Source: Sipunculus nudus (taxonomy: Eukaryota > Annelida > Sipuncula > Golfingiida > Sipunculidae). From it: a DNA stretch of 64,000 bases. Shown here piece by piece: positions 46,547 to 61,500 of this stretch (the stretch's first letter is position 1; each line of letters opens with the position of its first letter). The notes below the pieces were generated by a model. That model was not told the DNA's origin. It saw only the letters and a list, made by a program, of their open reading frames with translations, and did no database searches. The stretch covers positions 5,535,741 to 5,599,740 of the forward strand of contig CM049318.1 of the NCBI GenBank assembly GCA_026874595.1, given 5' to 3'. The position numbers were made by a program, and so were the translations under genes.

Positions 46547-49500
46547 CTTTAAAAAGAAAAGTGACATTTTTGTTTAATTACGCTATTTGTGATTTCATTT
46601 GGTTTATTTAACCGCGCTGTCTTTACTTTAGATGTCAATCATATGGCTGATCGTTATTTTTAGTTCACTCTGTGAACTTATGCCATGGCGCAGCGTCCGC
46701 CGTCCACTGTCAACTGTCCACCGTCCACCGTCTGTTACCAAATATCTCAACAGCCAAAGCAGCTACCTTCATGAAACTTTGCAGAATTACTGATCATGGG
46801 ATGGACATGCAAAAATAAGCTTTTGGTGGCGCCACCTATGTTGACCTACTTTCTGCGGGAAGAAATGGTCTTTTCGACTTCTTTCAAGATAAGTCATAAA
46901 GTATTAATATTTTGACCTTCATATCATAGTCAACAGTTCCTTAGAGGAAGGGGAATAATTTGAGTATAAATTCAGTCAAGTCATATTCAAGATGGCGTCT
47001 CTACGGAACTTCAAATTCTGTCGATCGCAAAATATGACAGCTTGATGTGTTTCTATACATGATGTATTGTCTGTTACCAAATATCTTAGAAACTGCTGCA
47101 GCCTTCAGTTTCAAATTTCACAGGAATATTGATCATATGACTGCCAGATGATTTTGACCTCCAGATGGCACCACCTGTGTTGACCTGCTTTCTGCGGGAA
47201 AAAAATGGTCTTTTCCAATTCTTCCAAGATAAGTCACAAAGTATTGAAATTTTGGCCTTCATATCATAGCCAACAGTTCCTTAGAGGAAGGGGAATAATT
47301 TGAGTATAAATTCAGTCAAGTCATTTTCAAGATGGCGTCTCTACAGAACTTCAAATTGTGTGGGTCGCAAAATTTAGCAACTTGTAGTGTTTCCATACAG
47401 GATGTATTGTCTGTTACCAAATATTTTCGGAACTGCTGCAGCCTTCAGTTTCAAATTTCACAGGAATAATGATCATGTGACTGCCAGATGATTTTGACCT
47501 TCAGGTGGCGCCAGCTGTGTTGACCTACTTTCTGTGGGACAAAATGTTCCTTTCCACTTCTTTCAAGATAAGTCACAAAGTATTGAAATTTTGGCCTTCA
47601 TATCATAGCCAACAGTTCCTTAGAGGAAGGGGAATAATTTGAGTATAAATTCAGTCAAGTCATTTTCAAGATGGCATCTCTACAGAACTTCAAATTGTGT
47701 GGGTTGCAAAATTTAGCAACTTGATCCGTTTCAATACTGGATGTATTGTCTGTTACCAAATATCTCAGAAACTGCTGCAGCCTTCAGTTTCAAATTTCAC
47801 AGGAATATTGATCATGTGACTGCCAGATGATTTTGACCTCCAGGTGGCGCCACCTGTGTTGACCTACTTTCTGCGGGAAAAAATGGTCTTTTCCACTTCT
47901 TCCAAGATAAGTCACAAAGTATTGAAATTTTGGCCTTCATATCTTAGCCAACAGTTCCTTGGAGGAAGGGGAATAATTTGAGTATAAATTCAGTCAAGTC
48001 ATTTTCAAGATGGCGTCGCTACAGAACTTCAAATTGTGTGGGTTGCAAAATTTAGCAACTTGATGCGTTTCCATACAGGATGTATTGTCTGTTACCAAAT
48101 ATTTTCGGGACTGCTGCAGCCTTCAGTTTCAAATTTCACAGGAATATTGATCATGTGACTGCCAGATGATTTTGACCTCCAGGTGGCGCCAGCTGTGTTG
48201 ACCTACTTTCTGTGGGACAAAATGTTCCTTTCCACTTCTTTCAAGATAAGTCACAAAGTATTGAAATTTTGGCCTTCATATCATAGCCAACAGTTCCTTA
48301 GAGGAAGGGGAATAATTTGAGTATAAATTCAGTCAAGTCATTTTCAAGATGACGTCTCTACAGAACTTCAAATTGTGTGGGTTTAATTTAGCAACTTGAT
48401 GTGTTTCCATACAGGATGTATTGTCTGTTACCAAATATTTTCGGAACTGCTGCAGCCTTCAGTTTCAAATTTCACAGGAATATTGATCATGTGACTGCCA
48501 GATGATTTTGAGCTCCAGGTGGCGCCAGCTGTGTTGACCTACTTTCTGCGGGAAAAAAAGGTCTTTTCCACTTCTTCCAAGATAAGTCACAAAGTATTGA
48601 AATTTTGACCTTCATATCATAGTCAACAGTTCCTTAGAGAAAGGGGAATAATTTGAGTATAAATTCAGTCAAGTCATATTCAAGATGGCGTCTTTATGGA
48701 ACTGTGTCGATTGCAAAATTTGACAGCTTTATGTGTTTCTATAAATGATGTATTGTCTATTACTAACTATCTTAGGAACTGCATCATGTGACTGCTAAAT
48801 AATTTGACCTGCAGGTGGCGCTACCTGTGTTTACCTACTTTCTACAGGTTGTAATGGTCTTTACTGCTTTTTCCAAGATATGTCATAAAGTATAAATACT
48901 TTGGCTTTTATGTCATAGTCAACAGTTCCTTAGAGGAAGAGGAATAATTTGAGTATAAATTCAGTCAAGTGATTTTCAAGATGGCATATCTACGGAACTT
49001 GATGTGTTTCTATACATGATGTATTGTCTGTTACCAAATATCTTAGGAACTGCTGCAGCCTTCAGTTTCAAATTTCACAGGAATATTGATCATGTGACTG
49101 CTTAATGATTTTGACCTCCAGGTGGTGCCACCTGTTTAGCTACTTTCAGCAGGCTGTAATGGTGTTTTCTGCTTTTATCAAAAATATGTCATTAAGTATT
49201 TATTTGTTATAATCCACAAAAACAGAGTCTCCTCTAGGACCCTTGGACTGATCTTTCCAAAACCTGGCATACTTGTTCCCTCACCTATGTAGTTGTAGGT
49301 AACAACGATGGAGAACCTTTCTGTGCAGTACAAACCTGGGTTTCTTTTATATAACAACTCTCAATCTCAGGAGTGGTTCAACATATTTAGCTGAAATTTT
49401 GCATATTCATAGATCTTGGACTCCTCAGACTTACACTCGAGACTGATGATGCCATCTGCAATTGTTTTCCCATGGCATCCCTGGTACATTTGCTGTGGGT

Positions 49501-52500
49501 GAAAATTGCTCATATCTCAGAAGTGGTTCAATGTATTGATCTGAAATTTGTCATGTCTATCCATCTAGGAAAGTTTTCTCGTTAACCAGACAGGTGGCGC
49601 CACCTACACTACTTTTTGCGGAGTGTCCAACTTTGCATTTGCCATCTGATCGTCTTAGTGTTTCTTCAGTGTATTGGGTTGAAATTGTGCATGTCCATAG
49701 ATCTTCGTCACCTCAATCTCGTAAACAAGACTGGTGGCGCCATCTGCAATAATTTTCCTGTGGTGTCCCTTCATACATTTGCTTTTGGTGAAAATTGCTC
49801 ATATCTCAGGAGTATTGGTCTGAAATTTGGCATGTGCAGTCATCTTGGAAAGTTTTCTCATAAACCTTATAGGTGACGCCACCTACCTTGTGCAATAGGA
49901 CAATGTCTACTTGGAAAGGAATGAATGGTATTTTCACATTCATTTATTTTTTAATCACTTGCCAAATTGCACAGTAATTCACAGAGTGAACATTAGACCC
50001 CTGGGTCTCTTGTTTTTATAATCGGATGTATAGTTGGCTTTACTGGTAATAATGCAACACTTAAACTTACAGTTCTACAAATATACTGCATGTTTTCAAT
50101 TAAAAGAAGTTGATATAACCATGATTATTTCGTAATATTAATTATATCAGAAACATTATGGTGCAGTGAGAAAAAATCGGAAAACATAGGAGATTAAGTT
50201 CTCAGTGCGGGAACATACCAGTATAGGAGACAATATTTTCTAAGGAAAAGATAGGGAGTATATGAGACAGCAGGACCCTGTTATTAATTGAAAATACATT
50301 AAAATTAGAGAAAAACTTCATACAAAAGGTACCCTATTCCAATAAATTTATAATAAAAGTACTGTTCTTAATGCAGTCAAACCTCTAAATTGTGAGCCAT
50401 CCTTGGGACTTAATAGAGATACCCATTTTATGGAGGTGCCCACCGCCAAATAGGAGAGGTTCCACTGTATATATCCCTTGTTTAATGTTGCCGATTTTGC
50501 GTATACAGAACACGGACATTTGTGGTGTTTATGTAATACAGAAGATGTATACCTTTGACACTTTAATTCTATTTAAATATAACTGTATAATCTATTGATA
50601 CCTGAGACATATATCTGGTTCTCACTTTTGTCTGATTATCCTAATTGATTCGTATATTTTACAAACAAGTGAACCACTTTACCGGTGACTTCGGACTTAC
50701 CTGTTTCTGCCGGTTTTGTATTCTCCACAATAAATGATGTGTTGACAGGTTTAGTTGTGAAGCCGGCATGATTTTCAGCTCTTACATGTATTTGGTATAA
50801 TTCGAACGGGGTGAGGTTTATGTCGTCCAGTCGGAGAAACTGATCGGTAGATGTCGCTGCAGTCGTCCAGTCAACTACATCTCCAGAACCACAGGTCACT
50901 TTCACCTTTGAATAAAAGATACTGTATATCGTTTACGACATCCAAAGTCTATATGAGAGATCTGTATCCAACAGTAAATATCTGTTTCTGTACATCAAAT
51001 TACGGCATTGCGAGAAAGTAAAGCCTTTGTTTCGGATAATTTTAGTATGGGATTATTTTTATTGAAGGAGACATACAACAAAATGCAGGTTCTTCTGTTA
51101 AAACTCAACAGCGCTTAAAAAAGGGAAAGTATCTCACAAGTAAAATATATAAAATTTTGATGTATAAACTAGCGTATACAATTTAAAATAACAGTTTTGA
51201 GTATTATTTCTTCATAGCACAATCCAAATTTCTAATGTGTGCAAGTGTCTTCCCGACTTTTTAATTATTACAACAACAAAAATTCTATGATGTCACCGAC
51301 ATCGACCTGTTATATGTTTCCACAGAAATCCAAACTGTGGGTTCAAGTTGGTTTGTGAGTCTGTTATAGTTACATTACATTTGAAGAATTCCACTACTCA
51401 TGCAGCGGTTATACACTGCAGTCGTTCTATTTCACCTTCGCGTTAACCGCGGGTTTTTTTTCATCACCAGTGCTGGTACAGGGCAAACAGTTATAGTCAG
51501 ACCAATATGAGCATGGTGTATCCAACTTCAAGTTTTTCACCCTGGTTGTGACACCCCGTAAAAATTGTTTAAAAAAAGTAGCGATCGTGAACGACTGCTG
51601 TGTATAAAATCCGAGTATGGTGTGTAGACCTAATGAATAATCTGCCCACATATCAACCATTACGTTAATAACATGTACACGAACTGGAGTGACCCGGTAC
51701 CATGCGGATTTTGGACACTTTGGGTCTTTTACTTTTATTGCCATCTGGGAAAAGCAAGGAATCTACATTAACCTTATTGGTAAGTTTTTAAATACCCTTA
51801 CCTGGAAATGTTTAATCCCTGAAGTATCCACAAAGCCGGTCCATCCAACCGTCAGGTGGTCGGTAGTTGGGAGGTGCTGCCCCCTCACAGGGTATTGAGT
51901 TACTGACGCTTGTACAAGGTACACTTCGGCGTTCTGCATGTCAGGTGGCCCAGTCACCATGACGACCTCCGATGAACCCAAATATGACGTCAATTCTTTG
52001 GTATTGGTGCAACGAATGGTGACGTACATGGTCCTGCCGTGTCTCAAAGTGGACGTGTCTGCTCGGACACTGTCATTAACGGCTCGGGTGTACTGAACAA
52101 GGTCCCCGGAACCAGCCCTGGATCCTACAAAAGGGATGGTACAAAAGAAAAGCAATGAAAACTATCATCGGGGATAACATGAGCCGAAATGTAGGATCCG
52201 CATTCTTGACATTTTTGTACAACTACCTGCGAAGTTCTTATCATTTGACCGACTACAACTCTGACAGGGCAACTACGGAAAATTAAATGTTTTACGAAAT
52301 CACCGCTCAAGATTACCCAAGTATAATTTTTCCTGAATACTCATAAAGTCCCCGTATTAATGCTGTTTATACCTGCTCTTCCCTTAAAAATACCATTACT
52401 TTTCTTATTAAAATGTTAAATGTTAGCACAATTTCAGACATTGTTTGTCAATAGTTAAATTTAGAAAAAGAAAGAAAATTTTTAATGAATGCTTTATATT

Positions 52501-55500
52501 TTCTTTTTTCCAAGAGTCCATAAAGCAGATATTTTCTTGTTATGTGGCCTAATTAATGTTTATTTTTGCGAAAAAAATATCACTTGTTTCTAATGATATC
52601 TTTACGTTAAAAAAAGCATCAACTGAAACAGAACGATGTGATTACTGTTGCTCACCTAATGCCCAGTCGCAATGTGAGACTCGACTCTCCCGGTCACGTG
52701 ATGTCCACTCAAGTAACATAGGACCATTTCGTACATAAACGGTGCTGCTGGTCGAGTTACCATTCACCTGTATGATAACATACATGCATTGTATTAAACA
52801 CGTCCCTAAAGTAAAACCAAGGAGGTTTTAGTTTTGGTGTAACTATCAGGCATGAAAAGTATTGGTCTGGCATATTACTGAGAAAGATATCGCTTCATAC
52901 CAAAAGCACCCTTTGCCTTATACCGGAACATTCATGACTCTGGATCTGCTAACATTCATTTCTGACACGTTTCTTATTTAACAGTAGGAGCAAATCAGCA
53001 ACGCTAAAGAGACTTGAGTAGAGTCCAATTTCTGATATCCACGGAGATAAATAAATCTTTGTTTATTTGAATATATTTATAGCACATTCATTAGTAATTG
53101 TCTACCAGCCAAAGAGTCAAAGACAGAAAAAAGTACGGGTATATGTAGTTTTATTAACTTGAGAACACAAGTATCAGTTGTATAGTTTTCCTGATTTATT
53201 ATGCTCTTTTATCTTCAACAGGCATGGAAAATGATAACTAAAATTTCCGATTACAATAACTTTATGCTCTCTGATTAATACCTTGCAATTAAACTCTTGA
53301 CTGAACAATTGAACACACACATTCGCAATCACTCTGGCAAATGTCCGATTGAAAGTGCGTTACTAAAGGTGTAAATGTTCACATTTAGCCAAGTTTAAAC
53401 AGATGTGTCCCGATGAGATCTCCCGACCTCACCCGATTTCACGCCAAGACGTTAACATAAACACCATGAAAATAGCGTGGCTTGTAGAGATCAGACGCAT
53501 TGGATATCATATCTGTTGTATATCATTATTTTTCATCCTGCATATGGAGTGATTTAGGTATCATTGAAAAGAACACTGTATTGTTGCGTACTTCTAGATC
53601 CGCATTTTCGTAAACACGTTCGTACCCGACTTCTGCCAAGTACGTTCGTTCGTTGTAGTGAGCACTAGACTACTCCCTGTCAAGATGTCAGCGTTCGTCA
53701 TGTACATTTTCACAGCGAATAAACCTCGTCAGTAAACATCTACAACGTTTACACTCAATACATGACATAAGTGGCGACAAGGAGAGGAATTCTGAACATT
53801 TATGTGCACGGATACTAACTCTTGAGGACTGGTTTGCTTGTCACTAGTTGACGGTTGCGTTGGATATGCCTATTATCGCCCTTCCTCATTGTCAACACGG
53901 CTTCGTCCGGAAATGAGTTTGGTTTAACCATGCCAATGTTGGAGTTAGAGCGTTAAGAAAGTGTTGCTCAGCGCTGGACTCAGTGGATTGGCCGCTTTGA
54001 CAATTTCCTAGTCGCTATGAACATTTAATCTGAGGAAAGAAAAAAGGGCTGTGCTATGACACTTGATTGGTGAAGATATGTACAGAATATTAAAAAAAAA
54101 CTCTTGAAGTCCCAGAGAACAGTCACAGCGAAACGGTTTATGATCTTGCAAAAATTACACTGACTGATTACTTCATTTCCAAAAGGAATGTTGAATATGA
54201 ACTGTTCAAATTTAGAAATGCTACCCAGGAGCCCGAGGAAAACCTTGATTCGTTTTCGCTACACTGAAACTGTAAATTGCGGCCAGCTGTGAGTTAAGCA
54301 ATGTAGATGCTGAATTAAATTACAGATTATTCAGAGGAACTTATCTTCTAAGTTGCGGGAGGAAGGTACTTCCAAGCCAGAGATCTCTTTGTCAGCTTTC
54401 TTGAAATATGGCCACACAATCGAGGCATTAATGATCCATTCCACAGCTATGGAAGGAAAGATTAATCCTAAACCAGCAGTGAATAAAGTTACATGTAAAC
54501 CTTAGAAATAAGCCCCCACTCATTGTCCACTAAACCTTTAAATTTTACCTCACACGTTCCACAGAAACATGTTACATTTGTTGGAAATTCTTTTCCTCAT
54601 CCACGTGGATCTCGCTGTCCAGCGTATGGTAACACGTCATAAATGCGGGAAGCAAAACGATTTTGACATTGTCTGTCGGTTCGCGGTTCATACAAGCATC
54701 AAATGGGCCTCAGGCTTAACAAAACACAAAAGCGGTGCACATTTTAACCGCTGAGGAATATGAAGACATGTATCACAGCAGCCGATCAGAAGGAAATCGT
54801 GCTTATAACTGTGCTATATTCATTAATGGTGTGGAGGCTAACATGGAGGTGAACACGGATGCTTCAGTTTCGATCATGTCAGAAAGTGCATACAGAGAGC
54901 TATATCACCCAAAAGCCAATCAGTTTTGCAGAACTCCACTATCAAGTTACGTACATACACTGGTAAACTAATTCAGCCCATGGGGGTAGCAAAAATAACT
55001 GTTAAATATGATAATCAGTAAGAATCGCTGCCGCTCATAATTGTCCCCGGTTCGGGTCCCATCCTGATTGGTCGAGACTGGCTACAGAAAATCAGGCTAA
55101 ATTGGTCCTAGTTGGCGAATGCTCTTAAATATGACGCTGCACAGCTAGACGCCATTTTATAGCCATTTGAGCATGTTTTCCGTGATGAGCTTGGATGTTT
55201 ACACATTACTACAGCATCGCTGTATGTTTCAGAAGGGTCAACACCCATATTTTTTTGCATATTTCTCGCTCAAGCCCAAAATGTCAGCAGAGATTGACCG
55301 TCTGGAAGCAGCCGGTGTCATCGGTCCTGTGACTTTCTCAGAATGGACAACACTTTTAGTGCCAGTTCTGAAGTCGCAATAGTTGAACAGTCAATTAGTT
55401 GATGAGTTGTTTGCTAAACTTAGTGGCAGTACCTTGTTTTCCAAGCTTGATTTAATCCATGCGTACCAGCAACTTGTGTTAGATGAAAAATCTCGTTGTT

Positions 55501-58500
55501 TTACAACCGTCAGTACTCCGAAAGGATTGTACGAGTACACAAGTCTCCCTTACGGCGTAAATGCAGCGCCAGGATTGTACCAGCGCACGTGGGAGTCGCT
55601 TCTTTAGAGTATAACAACTACAGCTATATCTTTGGATGATATTCTTGTTTGTGGTACCACCCAGGAGGACCACGTCACTAATCTCAAGGCAGTGTTGAGA
55701 AGATTACAAGATCATGGTCTTCGTTTGAAGCGGGAGAAATGTGCTTTCCTACCACAGAGTGTGACCTACCTGGGTTATGATATTGATACTGCAGGCATTC
55801 ATTCCTCGCCAGACAAATTACAGGGAATTACAGAGGCTCAAACACGAGGGAATTTAACAGAGTTGAGGATTTTCCTCGGCATGCTGAATTACAATAAGTT
55901 CTTGCCCATGGCAAGTGCGGTTATGAAACCATTCTATGACCTGTTGCTGCATTATTGGTGCATTATTATCCGACGCTCCTATTAGTACTAGAATGTGATG
56001 CTGCGCCTTATGGTTTAGGTGCAGTCTCGTCCAATGAGTTGAATGGCTCATTTCGCCCAATTACGTATGTGTCCCGCGCGCTAGCAGCAGCTGAAAAGAA
56101 GGTTGCTCTAATCGAAAAGAGGGACTGGGCATCATTTTTGGACTTAAAAGGTTCCACATGTACCTGATCGGACATAGTTTTACTAATTTAACTGACCACA
56201 AGCCCCTACTGGGATTGTTTAAAGATAACAGACAGACCTCTAAGATGGAATCTGTCCGTGTTCAGAGGTGGGGTTTGACCTTTGGCATTTATAACTATAC
56301 GCTTATATATAACCCTGGCACCAGCATTGCTAATGCAGGAAACGCACACTACTGCTTAGCAGAGTGTGTGATTATGTACTGTATGGGATGCCACCTAAAT
56401 CTCCAGATGATTCATTAAGGTGTTTCTTTGATAAGAGACAAGAATTGTCGGTAGAAATAAAAGGCCTGTTATGGGGTTTCCGAATCGTAAACCTACAAGG
56501 TACAGAAAAACCAGCTAGAAGAATTACACTCTACGCATCCAGGAACTGTTAAAATGAAACTACTTAGTCGTTCCTACTCCTGGTGGCCACACCTGGATGC
56601 TGATATTGAGACAACAGTACATCATTGCCAGGCATGCCAAGAGCAGAGGGATTACCAGCGGCCGCGCTCTTGCATTCATGGAAATGGCCAGCAAACCCAT
56701 CGGGAATGAAATCATCAGGATTACGCTGGATCCATGGACGGCAAGATGGTTTTGGTGATATAAACGCTGGTACCACTGATGCTCACGTGATGTCAACGTC
56801 AACATCAAGTGCCACATTCGAGAAGCTTCGATAACAATTACCGTTCAAGGAACTCCGCGTGAACTAGTTTCTGACAATGGTACACCATTTACCAGTGCCG
56901 GATTTGAAGACCATTGTACCCAAAATAGCATTAAACATACACTTGTCCCGCCTGGCCATTCTTCAAGTAACGGCATGGCAGAACGGACAGTCCAGACTAT
57001 CAAAAATGGAATTCGCAAGTCAAAGGATGGTTCTTTGGAGACCATATTGTACTTTTCTTCTGACTTATCAAATCACACCACAGTCTTCAGCCGGTATGGC
57101 TCCTTCCTTACTTCTGAACAAACGTGCCTTACGTACACGCTTAGACCTGATTAAGCCCAATGTGTCCACTTATGTGGATAAAAGCAGGCACAGATGAAGG
57201 AAAGACATAATGTTCATGCCTAGTAAAGGGAGTTTACGATTGGTGATGCAGTTTACGCTTATAATTTTCTTAGCCGACCACGATGGCTAGCTGGATGAAT
57301 TGAACAACAAGGACCAGTGTCATTTACTGTTCGCACATAGGATGTTCGTCTTCTGAGGTGCTAAGTGGATCATTCGCGCTACAGATATTCTGGTGAGAGT
57401 ATTTTACTGAAAATATCTGGAGAGATTGCTAAACATTGAAATAACATCGTGGTTACCCGTTGTACCCTAGAGCTCAGATCTAGAGCCGGTGTTTACGGAT
57501 ATAGATGCATCCCGATGCTACCTTGAATTATGCCCATGTGAACCGATCCCCCAAGATATATGAGTATATTAAAAAAGAATTTTCCGGTGTCTTCACGATC
57601 TCTATTGTTTCACATCCCGAATTCGGCATGAAGTTACCAATCGTCACCTATAATACACCTTGACAAAAATTGGACAACATCAGTCAAGTGTGAACTCCTT
57701 CTTACCATCAAACAGCAGATCTCTGGCGGAGTGAAGTCGGCGATGACAGGCTGGGAGTGAACAACCCTCGTCGCTCCCGCTCCGTTCGTTGCCATGACAG
57801 TCGCGTGAATCTCTACGCCATGAGATAGGAGGGTCGGTTTGGTCCGTCCGTGGCTGGTGGTACCAGCAGATAGGAAGGTTTGAATCTGAACGCCCCCTAT
57901 AATTTAATGTTAAATCTGAAATTATCAACTGCAGTCCGGGTCTCGTTATGGGATATGCTAGACGTCTCACATATTAAAATATAGATTTCAACAGTCGCCA
58001 AATACCATAACTGAGACCGCTGTCGTCGAGAAAAGGGAGTTAAGATGTAAAAATGCGCCACTTATTAAAGCAGTCACCTAAAATTTATGGATTGTCTGAC
58101 AAATACATAATTGTATACAGGAGGGATTTAGTTTTTCTTCCTCTGGTCGAAACACTCTCAGATACCAAGCATTTGACTATAAACTGCACTATGCGAACTA
58201 GACTTTTGTCTGAAACAATAAAATTGTTGTCCGAAGAAATTTTACAATCGCTAGTTATACATAAAAGCTATTTGTATAGTATTGTTTGGTTACCTCTGAC
58301 CGTGCCTACAGCCCATTTGTAGTCCACGATGTTGCTTTCGGGGTCCAAAATCTTCCATGAAGCCACCACGTAGCCTTCTTGTTCCTTTGATAATGTAACA
58401 ACTTCTACAAAAATCCCATCATTCGGTGTTTGTCCGCCAGCAATGTGTGTCATAGGTTCAAGCGTGACGTCATCGAGAAGAAACGCATGTCTGGCCGCTG

Positions 58501-61500
58501 CAGAGCTAAACCTGAGGAAACCACCTCCCCTCAGCTGTACATACTGCACGTGTCTCTGCCATTCTGTGCGAATAACGGAAGTTACGAAAGAGAAATGCCT
58601 GCTACCCATGGTTACCGTCCCAACACTCTCCTGTTGGTGTGTCACGTGACCCTGGCTTTGATTTAACGGAGGCAGAAGAGTTGAAAACGTTAACTTTGCT
58701 GTGCTTTTAGTGTTAAAATGTATGTATTGCTCAACGTCACCGTCCACCAACATGGACCATGAACCTTTCTTGGCAGCAGCGTCAGTTCTTCTTGTCTCTT
58801 CTTTGAGTGTCCATGGTGATGACGTCACGCCCTTTTCGAAAGAGCCATCACGGACCAGGTTATGACCATGCGACCATGAAACAGCTGGCTCGGGAGGAGA
58901 CTCGTCGATTGTGATGCCGTAACTTTCTACAGCATCTGACACGTGACCAGCTGGGTCCACTGCCAGTACACGGGTGACGTAGGTTGAACCTGTTTAACAA
59001 TGGCTTATGATATATATTGTGCTTGTTCTTTTTATTGTGCAAATGTGTTTTTTTTGTTCACTTGCTAGTTAATTATGCTCGATGAAAATTATGGAATATG
59101 CTATAAGGTTTCCATAAGTATACCTACAATCTTTGCATGAAATAAGGTCTCATTGTACTAAAATTAAGGCTCTTGTCTTAGTCAATTGGGAAAATTATCC
59201 AAATATAACGTTCAATATGTTTCGTTTGAATTCTACACTATTTATATTTATCTTTTATATCAAGGCAGCTGTCAGTATAATTCTCATGCTCTGATGGGCG
59301 CTCTACAATGGATCGAACGGAAAATGTAAAGGGATCAGCGAGAAGTGTCGCACCCTGCTGCAGTCGGTTGCTAAATCTGAAGTTAGTGCTCAGGGCGTTG
59401 CCAACATTGCGACATTTTCCATCCCCTCTTATATCCTTCTTACGCACACAGACCAGGTAATGGTGTATTCCGGACTGTAAATCATAAAACCCATGCCACG
59501 AACTAGACACGGATTGCATGTCCTGCTGGTAGCACTGGTCATGAAGGCGGGTTCCATCTTGCACCACAGCTGACGTTGATACCGGCGGTGATACATCTAC
59601 CTGGTAAGAAAGGTAACTTTTATTTACTATACTTTCATTTATTTAAATGTGTTTTCAACTCTGAAGGAGTAAATCACAATGCAAAACGAAACGATGGCTA
59701 AATTTAATTGACGTAATAAAATTTATATACAATACATTACCATATTTTATCCGATGAAATGATTTTAATACATGCAGCCTGCATAAATTCCATATTTCAT
59801 TTAAGAAAATAAGCTATAATAAACTATGGACGGTGTCTGTTTCGTTTAAAAGGGACCTGCTGTCGGGAGGTTAATATATCAGTATAACTCGAATGACTTC
59901 TTGACAAAGCATTTCTAAAAACAAAGGAATGATCAAATTTGGCCTAAAAAGAGCATACATGAATAATTGTAATACACATGTACCTCAAAGCCATCTGAGT
60001 GTGCGGTCGTTTGAAGTCCCGCCTGATTGTGGGCTACAACGGTCGTGACATACCAAACAGCATCAACCAATCGTATTCCTGATATAGTGGCTGCCGCCAC
60101 GTGACCAGGGAATTCGAGGGAGGTGACGTCAGAGAGTCCAGGTTTTGAACCAATGTGTACCACAAAGCGTTCAGTACTGGTTTGGGCGTCTCTGAAAACT
60201 CCTCTCCATGTGACATTGACAGCTGTCAGGTTTGTGGTGAAATCAACGTCGATGGAGGAGTCCAGAGTGGTTACTTCCATCGGGACCCTGGACCTGGAGA
60301 GGTCAGGTGGGGTTCCGTCTACAAGGACGCCACGCGACTTGTACACCGCCACCTCGCTCTCTGTGTACCACGCACGTACGTGGAAAATGTACACCGCCTT
60401 TGGCAAAAATGTTCCTGCAATGACAAATTTTTTTATCAAGCATTTCGTATTATCTTTAAGAGTAAATTTAATTGATCACGTGACTTTGTTTTGTCCACCA
60501 TGCATATATGATGTTGACGTGTGAATTTGAATCATAGTATTCATATGTTCATGGTGTCGTAACTGACCCAAAATTCTATATATAATCATAACTTCAAGTC
60601 AATGATTCAATAGGTCAGTCTGTAGTATACGTTTTACACTTGAATCAATGGAAAATGCAGATTTTGACTTATTTCCGAGTAACCAAACCGTAAATCAATA
60701 TTTTATTTGAGTAGATGGTAAGCTGATGGCTATATTTGAAATTTAAAAATCCAAGGAACACAAGAAGCGACTATAATCCAATTTTCAGTCTACTTTTGTA
60801 TCAGCTTTAGTATTAGAAGACCTTTGGCACGTGGCAAGGTAAACGTTGCTCGGTCGGACGACCCGGCGTCAAACCAGATGGGTTCCGTCGCTCTGTCCAT
60901 CACTCCCGTGCCGGGAAGTTTTCCCTTCAGACTGACTGACCACTCATATCGGTGTGGCTTCTTGCCGGTGCCGGTAGTGTGCCATCTCGCCGCCAGGGTG
61001 TCCTGAGAGTAGGTGAATTCTTCAGCGCTGTCCCTACGCGTGTCCCCTGCTTGAACATCTTGTACAACGACTGTCTTATATCCTGCTCGACCTTAAAAAG
61101 AGAGAAAATTAAATAGAAGAACAAATATCTTAAATTAAGATAGATAACATTTCTTTTCATAAAAGGAACTCTTCACAAACGCACTTACACTTTATACTTT
61201 AGGACAAGTCCTCCTTTGGGTATTTTTAAGGCGTGGCCAGTCCTTACCTTTTACATTGGTACAGCTGCGACTATCAGTACACCTCTGGTCCTGAGGGGCG
61301 CACGTACAGTGACCTTCACAAGACTGTGAGGAACATCGACGAACCAGCTCCAGGATACCTGTGGTAGAGGAGGAGGCCACGGCGCGGAAGGTCCCGTGCA
61401 GACGGCGGCTCTCAAGTCCTACCTGCAAAAGTATATACATTAAATTACCTTTGCAATGAACTATTGTATTACTAGTGGTATACCCTAATTCGATACGATA

